From: Tillus elongatus
Lineage: Eukaryota > Arthropoda > Insecta > Coleoptera > Cleridae
Assembly: GCA_964006375.1 (NCBI GenBank)
Contig: OZ023265.1
Location: forward strand, 12,535,295-12,599,294
Direction: 5' to 3'
DNA: 64,000 bases
Shown here in pieces: positions 39,490 to 51,340 of this stretch. Position numbers and translations under genes: made by a program. Below the pieces are notes generated by a model. It had not been told where the DNA came from. It was given only the letters and a program-made list of their open reading frames with translations, and did not search any database. Numbering within the stretch: the first letter of the stretch is position 1; the number at the start of each line of letters is the position of its first letter.

Positions 39490-40240
39490 ATTTGGCTGGC
39501 TAAATATTTTTATACGCCATCAATAGGTTTTTAAACCAGTGCGATAGAAAGCTACTAACATATCTGCTAAATCAGATCCACCCATGTTTTGGTTGTAGTC
39601 CAATACGATTTGCCGGCATCTGACGTTCACCTTGGTGTTTTGTTGCTTACACAATCTTTTTACTTGGGATTCCTGTGTGGTCCGTGGAAAGGAAGATACC
39701 AGCTAAGCACATTTATCATCAGTCCATTTTGTTACGCTGACTTTTTTCCATTGCCAAAAACTCTTACAGAACTTTTGGGGCTAGTCCACAGTATCTCTGC
39801 TCCAACTCTGAGAAATCACGCTGTAAGAATTATTTTTGCCACCATATATAAAGAAGTCGTAGTCAATGCCACTGACCCCATAACGCACGAAGAACTTAAA
39901 TCCTGATTTCTTTGGTTTGTTTCGCCAATATTGTGAACGACTTCCTGATCGTGTGCTTTTACAAGGCACCATCATCTCGTCTATAGAAAACGTTGTCCTT
40001 CTTCACCGCTCAAGCAGCTCTGACGTATGTGATCCAAGACTAGCGGCACTTTGAAATATCTATCTGATCCATCATCTTCTTCATTATTGCCAAAATAGAC
40101 ATTTAAACGTAGTGTTTGATAACGCTTGAGAGGCATCACACTGGCTATTTGTTCATATGACAGTGGTGATTGCATTTCAGTGAGAATATAATGTAAAACA
40201 TTTTCAGGTATATTAAGAGGGTCATCCAATTCCTCACAGT
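39490..40240 (-). pseudogene. piggyBac transposase relic in intron 2 of gene A
   Basis: Minus-strand pieces in order: I-L-T-E-M...M-P-L-K-R-Y-Q (about 40190-40100), L-V-L-D-H-I-R-Q (near 40030), M-M-V-P-C-K-S...K-P-K-K-S-G-F-K-F-F-V-R-Y-G, and Y-D-F-F-I-Y-G-G-K-N (39975-39840). Degenerate sequence follows, then Y-N-Q-N-M-G-G-S-D-L-A-D-M-L (about 39590-39550). These are the characteristic stretches of the piggyBac DDE core. Stops and frameshifts break it, and the N-terminus and ends are missing. It lies about 110 bp upstream of exon 3 on the opposite strand. Confidence 0.8.
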
Positions 40241-40348
40241 CCACATCAAAATGTTTTAGTTGGTATTTACACGTATGTACATCTTGTAACCTTATATTTG
40301 AAAAATGCAATACCAGTGAAAAAATTACAATTTTCAATTTTGTTACAG

Positions 40349-41142
40349 CATTAATTCTGGCGGCCTTATGGAGTCTACTGTTACCATCTGTAAAGAAAAG
40401 CATCTACTTTCACCAAACCGAATCAGAAGAAACTATTTGCAAAAAATCTAAAATGGCATTTTCATTGATGCGCGACCATTTCTCCAATTCATATACACAC
40501 AGCTACCTCGTAAAATGGTCGATCGTTTTTGCCCTCTCCACTTGCGGTTTCATGTTTGTCCAAACTTACATTCAGCTTCTTTGGGGTGAAATAGTTGGTG
40601 GGGCAGATAAACTTCCATACAACGGTTTGATAGAAACAGGTATAACAGCAGCAAGTTTCTTAATGGCCATACTTGTTGGATATTTAAAAGTTGACTGGAA
40701 AAATTACGGTGAACTTTTGGTGACACTTTGCTGTTTAACTGAAGGAAGTGTGTTAATATTAAGTTCACAAACTAATCTGGTGGGAATAAGTTATGCCTCT
40801 TACATTATTTTTGGTGGCGTTTTTACTTTCATGGTAACTGTAGCGAGTGTAGAAATTGCCAGTCATCTTTCTGAGGACAGTTATGGCCTTATATTTGGTT
40901 TTAATACGTTTGTGGGGATAGCTCTACTATCTATTTTTACAGCTGTCTTTGTCACTGAAGGGGGTTTCGAATTTTCAATTAGACAACAGTTTTTAACATG
41001 TGGAATCTATCATATTGTAATATCGGTTCCCTACGCTATATTAGGTTTGTATAAATATTGTGAAAAGTCGTCATCTGAAACGAGCAAAAGTGATGAAGAA
41101 ACGAACTGTGATAAAAATGAAGAGAAAGCTGTTAGATTTTAA
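40349..41142 (+). CDS. SLC19-family transporter gene A, exon 3 (last coding exon)
   Basis: Begins after the acceptor TTTTGTTACAG (40348), completing a split codon with exon 2, and encodes the C-terminal half: helix 6 (L-A-A-L-W-S-L-L-L-P-S), the family motif K-S-I-Y-F-H, a cytoplasmic loop, then six predicted helices from W-S-I-V-F-A-L-S-T-C-G-F to Y-A-I-L-G-L. It ends in a short acidic tail rich in Ser, Glu and Lys (E-T-S-K-S-D-E-E-T). The frame is intact. It parallels exon 3 of gene B (62411-63174) throughout but has a longer tail. Together with exon 2 and one of the exon 1 copies it gives 434 residues, a little shorter than mammalian family members because the central loop and tail are short. 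Confidence 0.9.
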
Positions 41143-41192
41143 GAAACAAATACAAAAATTAATTAATATTCAAAACGTAAGTGTTTTTTTTT

Positions 41193-41198
41193 AATAAA
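41193..41198 (+). promoter_or_regulatory. Candidate polyadenylation signal of gene A
   Basis: AATAAA, 51 nt after the stop codon of exon 3. Further candidates exist downstream, so the used site is unknown. Confidence 0.5.
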
Positions 41199-41599
41199 AA
41201 ATAACCATCTAGTGAACATCTTATATTAAGGCTATCATGGCAAGTAAATCAATTCCTAAAATGTAAAAGTAAGTATTAACGTGGTTCGAAAAATCTAATT
41301 ATTATTATATTGTAGACATGTTAGTGGTGGAAAAAAATATAATTAGAGCAAGAGCTGAGCAAAATTTGTAAAGTGACAATTAACGTTAATGATTTTTGAC
41401 AGTTTTATTTAGAATGTATCCTTTATAGAAATTGTGTCTTCTACAAAAACAAGCCAAGCTTATTTGTATGACGCATTGTATAATTGTGATAAATATATTA
41501 TTATTATTATTATATTATTTATAAGCTCATTTAATTTTATTATGTTTATTATACAGGGCTTTCATTAATTCCCGAACTCCACGTGACCGCTTTCTGTCT

Positions 41600-44395
41600 C
41601 TCTCTCTTAGTGGAATATGATTTCATGAGTTGGCAGCCCAAAAATAACCAAAAAACCACTAGACTAGGGACCCTAAAGTTACTAAATCAATTGACAATTG
41701 ACAGTTCAGTCCATTCCCGGGGTATGAGCTCCTTACTTCCTTTAGATTGCATGGAGGCGTGTGCGCATACGTCCGTAGCAATCTACCCTGCACCAGACTC
41801 CCCAATTTAGAAGCTGGAAGAAAAGGCATACTATGGATAAAACTTTCTCTCAGGGCTGCAACTAAATTCATCTGCTGCATTTACCGGTCACCTTCTGACA
41901 ACAACTTTGTCCAGCTCTTTGACTACCTTTCTGAAAAAACCGACTATCTGATTTCTGAATATCCTTCCTCCGAGGTCACTATTCTTGGTGACTCCAATGT
42001 CCATAATAAGGAATGGCTAGGATCTTCAAAAACCGATCCACAAGGGAGAGCAGCGGATCTCCTTCTTACTACAAAACCTGAATGCTATAACATATCAGTC
42101 ACCGCCCCCCTTGGTCGCTCAGACCACGGCATGGTCACTGCTTCCTGCGCAATGCAACCCGACGTCACACAGTCATCACACCCACGTATCGTTTGGCACC
42201 ACAACTCCGCAAACTGGGACGAAATGCGGGATTACTTTTCCTCATTTCCATGGGCGTCTGTTTGCTTCTCTCATCCAGACCCCTCTAATATCTCACAAAA
42301 CGTCACCGAAATTATCCAAGCTGGCATGGAATTATTTATTCCACGTACACAGAAAACCTCTTCAGCCACTCAAAAGTCCTGGTTCTCTAAATCCTGTGAC
42401 AAGGCCAGACTTGAAAAGATTAAAGCTCACAAAACGCTTCTACACAATCCCAGTCAAGAAAATCGTCAAGCATTTAACGACGCAAGAGACCGCTATGTCC
42501 GCATTCTTTCTGAGCCAAAAACTCGTTTAATAACCACATCAAAAACAAAGTCCTCTCAAGCTCCAACGGCACCAAACCCTTCTGGACTCTTGCTAAATCT
42601 ATTGGGAATATTTTCTGCAAAAGCACGTTCCCACCTCTTGTCTCAGGGGATGAAATTGTTTCTACCGCCCTGGGCAAGGCTGAACTTTTTGCTTCGTTGT
42701 TCGCCAGCAATTCTACTCTCAACCCACATCCAAATGTTCAACCACCAACAGTGCCCAATGTCGCACATAAAATGACGGATATCATTTTCAAAACTAAAAA
42801 GGTACGAAAGATGCTCTCTTCTCTTAATACCAGGAAAGCCTCTGGCCTTGACGAGATCCCAGCAATTGTTCTCAAAAATTGCGCACCAGAACTTGCTCCT
42901 GTCCTGACTCGTCTGTTTCAGATATCTTACAATAAAGGCATATTCCCTAGTAACTGGAAAACTGCTCGAGTACAACCCATCCCCAAGAAAGGATCCAAAG
43001 CGCTTCCTAGCAACTACAGGCCTAATTCTCTCCTTTCAGTCGTCTCTAAAGTGATGGCAAAGTATATAAACACCGAATTACTAAAATTTCTTGAAAAACA
43101 CAGTCTAATCCATGACAGGCAGTATGGATTCCGTGAGCGCAGATCGACTGCCGGCCTCCTTTCCTTTGTCACCCATTCTTGGAACAAGTCTATGGAACTA
43201 CACGGTGAATCTCAGATTGTTGCTCTAGACATATCCAAAGCATTCGACCAGGTCTGGCACGCAGCGCTGCTTAATAAACTTCCGGCCTATGGCCTACCAC
43301 CAAAACTTTGTACCTGGACAGCAAATTTCCTCTCCAACAGGAACATTTCTGTTGTTGTGGATGGCCATTCCTCTAAACTGTATCCAATTAATGCAGGAGT
43401 TCTTCAAGGTTCAGCTTTAGCCCCTACTTTGTTTCTTCTCCACATCAATGACCTCCTCTCTAGCACATCCAATCCAGTTCACAGTTACGCGGACGACAGC
43501 ACGCTCCACTCAAATATACAATATTCTAAGCCTATCTCTTTAGCCCAATTAGATGAGGATCGCAGACTCATGGAGGGTTCTGTCTCCGTGGATCTCCAAA
43601 AAATATTAGACTGGGGAAGTAGAAATCTTGTACAATTCAACCCCACCAAATCTCAGTCTTGCTTTCTTTCTCATAAGAAATACACCAGCCCTAGACCCAT
43701 CACAATGAACAACTAAGTTATTCAAAGTGATGAGTCGTTTTCTCTTGTTGGCATTTCTGTGGATCGAAATCTTAACTGGCACCAACATGTCACATCAATT
43801 GCAGAAGCGGCTGCTAAGAAATGAGGTTTCCTCTTCCGGGCTCGCAAATACTTTTCACCAGCTAATCTCTATATCTTATATACTTCACAAATAAGGCCAA
43901 ACCTCGAATACTGCTCCCACATCTGGGGTGCCGCTGCCGCTTCTACACTAGCTATCCTGGACTCCATTCAAAAGAGAGCTATACGTCTCATCGGTGACCC
44001 TACCCTCACACAAAGGCTGCCATCCCTGGCCCACCGACGTGCCGTTGGTGACCTCTCTCTCTATTTTATAGATATCTGCACGGGCACTGCTCAGAGGAGC
44101 TTTCCTCCATAGTTCTCCCACCTGCTGCCCCCAACAGATCTACCAGGGGAACAGAGCGAATGCACCCTTTTACTGTCCAGGTCACCAGACATAGAACATC
44201 TTGTTATGCCCGCTCTTTTGTCCCGAGGACTTCCAAGTTGTGGAATTCCTTGCCGGCACATGTTTTTCCTTCTGCTCCGAACCTCCAAACCTTCAAGTCC
44301 GGAATTAACAAGTTGCCTCTTTCCTCCTTGTCAACACCTACGGTACTAGTATTTAGGTTGTAAGCCCTCGTGGTGTGTTGTTAAAATTAAAAAAA
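41600..44395 (+). mobile_element. Jockey-like LINE, 5'-truncated, frameshifted
   Basis: Holds endonuclease and reverse transcriptase domains and ends with an A-run after GTTGTTAAAATT (44380-44395). A sister copy is at 50213-51655. The 5' junction inside the TIR element is approximate. Confidence 0.8.
41747..44110 (+). pseudogene. Jockey-like LINE ORF2 (endonuclease and reverse transcriptase), broken
   Basis: The first frame (41747 to about 42600) is the C-terminal part of an APE-type endonuclease: G-G-V-C-A-Y-V-R-S, Y-R-S-P-S, L-G-D-S-N-V-H and G-R-S-D-H-G-M. After a frameshift near 42550-42690 the RT frame runs to 43716, with K-A-S-G-L-D-E-I-P, Y-R-P-N-S-L-L-S, Q-Y-G-F-R-E-R-R-S-T, A-L-D-I-S-K-A-F-D and S-Y-A-D-D-S catalytic sequence. 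It then meets a TAA at 43714, with a second stop near 43822 and more beyond. The N-terminal endonuclease residues and ORF1 are missing. It is dead because of at least one shift and several stops, although the RT catalytic residues survive. Confidence 0.85.
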
Positions 44396-45304
44396 AAATT
44401 GGCGCTCAATTCCTTTTGACGGTTATTTTGTATGTATATTGTGCATTTTCCAAGTTCGACCAGTGTTTACCTTCTTCAAATAATTTTCTATCTGTTGGAC
44501 AATAAAAATAAACAGTTTTTATCAAAACTTAGCATTTTCATTCTGTTTTTACGTAAGTTAAAAGCGTAGATATGTTAAGGTTATGTTGTTGACGATATTC
44601 GACATCACATGGAACGAAGCCCTACCAAATCTGCTCGTCGGTAATCTGCCCAAACAGGTACATATTTGTTCAATGTTAAAACAATACACATTCCTAAAAC
44701 CGTAAATTAGAAGTTTAAATAATCGGACCTTAATTTGTTTAGGTACATTACAAAATTTTGATATCTATACAAAATAAAAGTAATACTTTATGGTTTTTAA
44801 TTTATTTTTTCAACAATCAATAATAGTAAACCATACATGAACAGACTTGCTGTTAAAAATACTAAATAATAAATACATTTAAGACATTTATTGTTTCACC
44901 TTATTATGATTTTTATATTTTTTATAAAACCCCAAAGGAAATATGAGACAACACTGGCATCTTATAGGGATTTCATTGATTCAGGTTGTACAACCGTGTA
45001 TGCCGGGTTGCCTAACTTAAGCGGTCACGTGAGGTTCGGGAATTAATGAAGGCCCTGTATGATTCATTAGGTATCTATTTGTATACCGAGTATTAATTGA
45101 CATATGCAAGCATTTATTGATATATAGCTCACGAATAAGGAACGTATTTAAAAAATTCGGGACGCAGCAGGTGCATTATAATAGTGAATTTTCATAAGAA
45201 TTTTACACTTTTAGCACGACATATTACTATAGGTAATACTTTTAATTTAAACAAACGTAGGGTTTAGAGGTCTTAATACAAGCTCATTTGAAGAATTTGT
45301 CTTT

Positions 45305-45465
45305 TTTTATTATCTAAGTGAAGATTGTAACCTGTGATGAGCACTGATAAGTACAGTTTGAGAACCCAAATCACCAGAACGCATTTTAAAAGACCTGACG
45401 ATTGTTTCACTAACCAAGTTAGCGTCATGAGAGGTAGAAAATTTATAACTATTTTAAAAACTAAC
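45305..45465. repeat. Dispersed repeat ('GAACCTGTGATGAGCACTGA' family), copy 1
   Basis: About 150 bp sharing long stretches with 54808-54950. The segment 58928-59035 contains the same motif in both orientations, so the family probably has inverted-repeat structure. Confidence 0.65.
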
Positions 45466-45801
45466 ATCACCTTATATACCGGATCTTAGGTAAAGAGACC
45501 GAACTGAGATGGGAAACTAAACGCAGGCAAATTATGCAGTGTATTGTATTTTTATCGCCGAACGAGGTCTTTGCACTGTCCCTTAACTTATATAAAATGT
45601 GTCCACACCACTATTAATTTTGGGAAGGCTCAACGACAACGAAATTAACATAGTTTCCCTTTGTGGGAACTATCTGTATTATTATGTTATCTTTAAGACA
45701 TGTTAAAATGTACGAATTTTATTTAACAAAGCAATCGATCAGGTGACTCGTAATCGGCGGTGGTGAAGCGTTCATACAATTTTTGTTGTAACTATATTTC
45801 G

Positions 45802-45803
<2 letters not shown>

Positions 45804-45882
<79 letters not shown>
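45804..45882. repeat. (TA)n microsatellite
   Basis: About 39 TA units. Confidence 0.95.
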
Positions 45883-45883
<1 letters not shown>

Positions 45884-46824
45884 TCTCGAAGGAGTTTAGC
45901 TGTCCTGGTTGTCTAACATTTTTTATTAATTTTAGATTATCTTCATTAACGTGATGATTATTATCCCAAATATGTCGGGCGACGGAAGATCAATCTATAG
46001 TACCGTAACGTAATTGGGATAAGTGTTCTTTATGAATCTAATTCCAATCGATCTTTTTGTTTGTCCCACTTACTTAAGATTACAATCTTTACAACACATT
46101 TCATAAATTCCCGACATTTTGGCCGTGCTATCCTTGTCTTTTGGGTTACCTAGCAAGTTTTTAAAGGTATTTTCTGTCGAAAATGTTAGCTGCAAGTTGA
46201 CTTTTTTTTAAATGCCATCTAGACCACTCGTGATTCGAGGTTCAAATGGTAAGCAAATAATTATTTTTTTCGAATTTCTCTCTTCTAAACGTCGTTGAAT
46301 CCGTCAACATTTTCTTTGTTTTCTGTTTGTTGATTAATTTTTCTACCAGGCAAGCAGTGTATCCGTTATATTCGGCCACGTTCTTAATAAAGAATTAAAT
46401 CATATTAAATCTTACGCACCATCTATTGGTGACTAGTAAAACATTAATTCTTTTAAAAAGTGGGAACATTTTTTCGGCAAAGTTCTTTATCCTGAGTAGA
46501 GCTATCCATAGGCAACACAATAATGTATTGTTTAATTTCTCTGTTTCTAAGACGATTTTTATCATTCTTGTTTCCAAACTTAGACAATAATATTATCTAA
46601 GTTTCCAAAAGCAACTATCCGCATAGAGAGGGATCTGATACGACTATATGAGATATGGTACGAGCATCTCGCGACAGTAAAAACTCATGCGCACTTTACA
46701 AAATATTTTAAATAACGAAATGAAAGACCTACTTGACTTGCTGTTTACTTTTACACACCATCCTCCTAACTGACCTTCCTGACCTGCCCTGACAGAGTTT
46801 GTCTAATCAAAAGCTAAAAAAAGG

Positions 46825-48487
46825 TAGGTTAGGTTAGGTTAGATTGTGAGTGGTCCATATCGGTCCCTCCACCGCAACCATAAGGTCTATTGTGGCTCAC
46901 GCCTAATGTCTATATTTCGCCCAACAAATCCAGCCTCTTACAGAGGTCGATAACCTTTGCGGGCGAAAGTTGATCCAGATCCTCTGGAGCAAGCTTTACC
47001 TTGCCAAAGAGCAGGTGTCTAGTCCTATCCGCTGCCGGACAGGAACACAGCACGTGCTCTGCTGTTTCGTCATTCTCCATACACAGCCGGCACTCGGTCT
47101 CCTGACCGATCCCAATACGGTGCATGTGATGCCGCAAGCGACAGTGTCCTGTATACAGGCCGACTAGAGTACTCAGTTGTTGTCTGTTCAACTCTAGAAG
47201 TTTCTTAGCCCTTGACTCAGACAGGCCATTTATGATGGCCTTAGAGTGAGCTAATCCTGGAAGATTTTGCCAATATTGAATTGTCCTTCTATCTGTCCAG
47301 GTCTTTAAGGTGCGTTTTGCTGTGCAAGATGTTATTCCCAGCACCGGTTCTGGTCCGACAAAGTCACACTGGGCACCACTCCTGGCAAGCGCGTCTGCCG
47401 CAACGTTGCCATCATGGTCCGAGTGACCCGGTATCCAGACCAGCGACACCTCATTACAGCTGCCCAATTCGTTAAGGGCACATTTACAACTCCATACCGT
47501 CTTTGAATTGCACCGGTAGGAACCAAGAGCCTTTATTGCAGCTTGGCTATCTGCATATATCTTTATCGATTTGTTTGTGCATAGGTCTTTTAAGCTTTCC
47601 CTTGCACACATCTCGATGGCATAAACTTCTGCCTGGTGTATGGTTGCGTACTTGCCGAGGCTAGCTGATAGTCTAGCATCGGTGCTGCCCCCATATGCGC
47701 CGGCTCCTACTCCCATATTGGTTTTGGAGCCGTCAGAGTACCAGCAGAGGTCCGCTCTCAACAGGGTCGATTGGTTCCGGTCCCAGTCCTCCCTTTCCGG
47801 GAGGACGGTCTTGAAAGACAGATCTCTGCTGATTTTTGTAGGCATCAAGTCCGAGACCATTCCCAGAATCCTGTGACAATCACTGTCATCAAGGAGTCCG
47901 GACCCCCTCAGACTGACTTCCCTCGGCATGTTATCTGCCGTTTGTATTAGTCTGTACGTTGTCCACCTCGCCACCCTCTCCAACCATATGTGAAGTGGGG
48001 GAATATTGAGGAGGACCTCCAGAGCGACTGATGGTGCGGTGCTTATCGCTCCTGTTATCATCAGACATGCTTGTCTCTGTAGATGAGCCAGTTTGGCTCT
48101 CGCGGTACCACGAAGTACCTTAGGCCACCAAACTATGGCTCCATATGTTATCATAGGTCTGATAACCACTACATAGAGCCAGTACATCTGTTGGGGGGTT
48201 TGTTCCCCAGTTGTTCCCACAGATTCTCCGGCAGGTCCACAGGGACATCTTAGCCATGCGGATAACATTTTCTAACTGTCTGTCCCAGTTGAGCTTCTTA
48301 TCTAGGATAACTCCCAGATATTTTGCTTGGTCCGAAAATGGAATGTTTTCCCCCATAAGATTAGGTTGTTTTAATTTGTCCAACCTTCTTCTTCTGGTGA
48401 ACGGGACAATGATCGTTTTGCGAGGGTTCACAGACTGTTCTGTTCCCTACGGCACCACTCATTGACTACATTTAGTGCTTCTTGAAA
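46825..48487 (-). mobile_element. LINE 3' half (R1/LOA-like) with telomere-like 3' end
   Basis: A 5'-truncated minus-strand LINE. Its 3' end, at low coordinates, carries three TTAGG-type pentamers (GGTTAGGTTAGGTTAG near 46826-46845), the insect telomere motif. It is a different family from the 17.6, 29.0 and 53.4 kb copies. Confidence 0.7.
46910..48470 (-). pseudogene. LINE RT C-terminus, RNase H and zinc domain, frameshifted
   Basis: From the high end: S-V-N-P-R-K-T-I-I-V-P-F-T-R-R-R-R and Y-L-G-V-I-L-D-K-K-L-N-W (RT thumb region), with a frameshift near 48210. Then Y-V-V-V-I-R-P-M-I-T-Y-G-A-I-V-W-W, followed by RNase H with W-Y-S-D-G-S-K (Asp), H-Q-A-E-V-Y-A-I (Glu), Y-A-D-S-Q-A-A (Asp) and W-I-P-G-H-S-D-H-D-G-N-V-A-A-D (Asp), so the active site is complete. 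The C-terminal zinc motif is C-R-L-C-M-E-N-D-E-T-A-E-H-V-L-C. A further shift near 48440 separates the first residues. RT catalytic motifs and endonuclease are absent. Confidence 0.85.
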
Positions 48488-48740
48488 AAAAAGGTAAAAG
48501 GGGAAGGATAATTACATTATGCTCACATGAATAGCAGGGTTGATTTTTCTTCCCCTTTTAGCTTTTAGTTAGGCAAACTGATGTCAGGGCAGATCAGGAA
48601 GGTCAGTTGGGAGGATTGTGGGTAAACAGCACGCCAGGGAGATCTTTTATTTCGTTACTTAAAATATTTTGCGAAGTACGCATGGTTAGTGCAATCAAGT
48701 TTTTACTGTCGCGAGAGTGCGAAAGCGCTCGTGATATGAT

Positions 48741-49865
48741 CTATGATATGAGGCATCATAAAAAATTGAACTGAATTGACAATTGACAGTTGTGTACTTT
48801 TGACATGTATTCAAAAGATTAGGTAAGAGAATTGACATGTTGGCTGTTACTTGAAAAATAGTCAGCATATTAGTCTTGAATTCAGCTATAAATACTGTAA
48901 TTTAACTTAAATGTTTTTGAATGGGTTGCAGTTTTATCATGATTGAGATAAGCATAAAAAGTATGTTGGACATTTTCAAGAATCATACTTTATATCGACT
49001 GATAGGGATCTTTAAAAAAGTTACTGAGAAACCGGCAACTTAGCATTAGCATCTGTTGTATAATCTTTGAGTAGGTACTTTTCGTCATTAACGTTCGAAT
49101 TTAAATGGATTACATAGAAGAATAAAAGCATAAGTGGGAAAAAATCAGCTGACGGCGCAAAAGTTGCGTGAGAAACTTGACAGTAGTTTTTAAACTTTTA
49201 TGACTGGTAAGTACATATCATACCTATCTTCTATAGTCTAAATTACTCTAAATACTACTGGTTATTACATAGTGAGTTATGATAATAAAATAAAAGGCTG
49301 TTAGAAATGAAATCTGGATTTTGATCATACATTTTGCTGACTAAATTGACTGTAGACTTTTCTAGATAGTTCACCGCCCATAACTTTTTACCTGTGCCAA
49401 CCAAAACTTCTATTCCATTGAAGATATCAAGCCATTCTTAAGTTTGTAACACATAATTGATTATTATTATTATAGTTACTATATGATTGTCTCAACAGAC
49501 GTGACAGTAAAGTATTGCAATTTTCAATTTTTTATTAGTTGAGCGAGGTTAATTATTATGTAAAAACTCCCCTCTCTCATAATTTACCTAAGTGTCAAAT
49601 TTCAACTAAACAAAAATTATGGTGTGCTTGTCCAGGTACTGATTCATCTGTTACATTTTTAGTACAATTTTTGGGTGATCATAAGCAGTGTGAGTCCACC
49701 CAGGTACTAGAATTTTTGAATTACAATTTTTTACTATGTTGAACTAGTACCCAATTATTCACAGTTTTATTATCTGGGAAGCTAATTTATTATATTCGAG
49801 TGGTTTGTAAGTAATTTATAGGCTTGATCAAATATTACGACTGAAATATTTCTGTTGTATTTTTG
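48741..49865. other. AT-rich spacer, no gene seen
   Basis: The 67-codon frame at 49539-49742 was considered and has no motif. No repeats shared with the rest of the window were recognised. Confidence 0.45.
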
Positions 49866-50070
49866 TTTCTTTAATGTCTGTCTATTTTGGCTACTAAGGC
49901 CAATCACTGTAACCAGCAAGCAGTTTCACTCCACTTTCCTAGTAAATATTGCTGAATTTCTTCCTTTCTATAAGGAGGATCTTAAACACGTCTGACATCA
50001 CATGGTACACAGCAACAAGGGCTTTACACCCCTTCCAAATGGTGTTACATGCAGACATTTAACTCACTTA
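49866..50070 (-). repeat. SINE fragment related to the copy at 59.3 kb
   Basis: Shares with 59305-59500 a run of blocks in the same order (TTTCTTTAA-GTCTG, CCAATCAC, CAGTTTCAC, TGCTGAA, AAGGAGG). The tRNA-like head is not preserved here. Diverged, with no target duplication found. Confidence 0.5.
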
Positions 50071-50212
50071 AACAGAATGGCCAAGTTCACCAGACGACAA
50101 CAGCTTCCACTAGTTTAATTGTTATGTTAAAAAATGATAACAAATATCAACAGATGTTGACACAACATTTCAACTGTTGGCAGCTGCTGGTGCCTGGTGA
50201 ACTCGCCTAATG

Positions 50213-51340
50213 CCACAACTTACTCCTGTCCTGACTCGTCTGTTTCAGACATCTTACTATAGAGGCATATTCCCTAGTAACTGGAAAACTGCTCGAGTAC
50301 AACCCGTCCCCAAGAAAGGATCCAAAGCGCTTCCTAGCAACTACAGGCCTATTTTTGTCCTTTCAGTCATCTCTAAAGTGATGGAAAAGTATATAAACAC
50401 CAAATTACTAAAATTTCTTGAAAAACACAGTCTAATCCACGACAGGCAGTATGGATTCCGTCAGCGCAGATCAACTGCTGACCTCCTTTCCTTTGTCACC
50501 CATTCTTGGAACAAGTCTATGGAACTACACGATGAATCCCAGATTGTCGCTCTAGACATATCCAAAGCATTCGACCAGGTCTGGCAGGCAGCGCTGCTTA
50601 ATAAACTACCGGCCTATGGCCTACCACCAAAACTCTATGTGGACAGCAAATTTCCTCTCCAACCGGAGCTTTTCTGTTGTCGTGGATGGCCATTCCTCTA
50701 AACTGTATCCAATTAATGCAGGAGTTCCTCAAGGTTCAGCTTTAGCCCCTACTTTGTTTCTTCTCCACATCAATGACCTCCTCTCTAGCACATCCAACCC
50801 AGTTCACAGTTACGCGGACGACAGCACCCTTCACTCCAATATACAATATTCTAAGCCTATCTCTTTAGCCCAACTAAATGAGGCTCGCAGACTCATGGAG
50901 GGTTCTATCTCCGTGGATCTCCAAAAAATATTATGACTGGGGAAGTAGAAATCTTGTACAATTCAACCCCACCAAATCACAGTCTTGCTTTCTTTCTCAT
51001 AAGAGATACACCAACGCTAGACCCATCACAATAAACAACCAAGTTATTCAAAGTAATGAGTCCTTTTCACTGGTTGAGATCTCTGTGGATCGAAATCTCA
51101 ATTGGCACCAACATGTCACATCAATTGCAGAAGCGGCTGCTAAGAAAGTAGGTTTCCTCTTCCCGGCTCGCAAATACTGCTCCCACATCTGGGGTGCTGC
51201 TGCCGCTTCTACACTCGCTATCCTGGACTCCATTCAGAAGAGAGCTATACGTCTCATCGGTGACCCTACCCTCACCCAAAGGCTGCCATCCCTGGCCCAT
51301 CGACGTGCCGTTGGTGACCTCTCTCTCTCTCTTTTATAGA
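50213..51340 (+). pseudogene. Jockey-like LINE reverse transcriptase fragment, broken
   Basis: The first frame covers the fingers and palm (N-Y-R-P-I-F-V-L-S, Q-Y-G-F-R-Q-R-R-S-T, A-L-D-I-S-K-A-F-D), then shifts near 50630. The next frame continues with V-P-Q-G-S-A and S-Y-A-D-D-S. A one-base shift near 50935 moves the thumb to a third frame that ends at 51339. Two frameshifts and the truncation make it non-functional. The same domain at 42.7-43.7 kb is uninterrupted, so the shifts arose in this copy. Confidence 0.85.

Larger units (their letters stand above)
41554..45059. mobile_element. TIR element carrying a nested Jockey-like LINE
   Basis: Ends are 39-bp inverted repeats, CAGGGCTTTCATTAATTCCC on the left and the complement ending GGAATTAATGAAGGCCCTG on the right, flanked by TA on both sides. 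Without the LINE (about 41600-44395) the element would be roughly 0.7 kb and has no transposase frame. It looks like a non-autonomous Tc1/mariner-type element that was later hit by a LINE. Confidence 0.7.
45060..46619. other. Spacer with repeat fragments
   Basis: Contains a shared element head at 45163-45205, a 150-bp repeat at 45305-45465 (also at 54808-54950), and a (TA)n tract at 45804-45882. No gene was recognised; short open frames lack motifs. Confidence 0.5.
46656..48740. mobile_element. Long inverted repeat enclosing an R1/LOA-like LINE
   Basis: Left arm about 46656-46815 and right arm about 48555-48740 are inverted copies, sharing for example CTCGCGACAGTAAAAACT, TAAATAACGAAAT and CCTTCCTGACCTGCCCTGA with a moderate number of differences. 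The LINE fragment lies between the arms. The outer ends fade near 46620 and 48740. This may be a foldback or MITE-like transposon hit by a LINE. Confidence 0.65.

Noticed and set aside
39589..39906. Plus-strand 105-codon ORF
   Set aside because: Antisense shadow of the piggyBac relic.
46826..46845. Telomere end
   Set aside because: Only three TTAGG-type units in mid-sequence beside a LINE 3' end; host sequence continues on both sides.
49539..49742. 67-codon ORF
   Set aside because: Short, without motif or partner; consistent with chance in AT-rich DNA.
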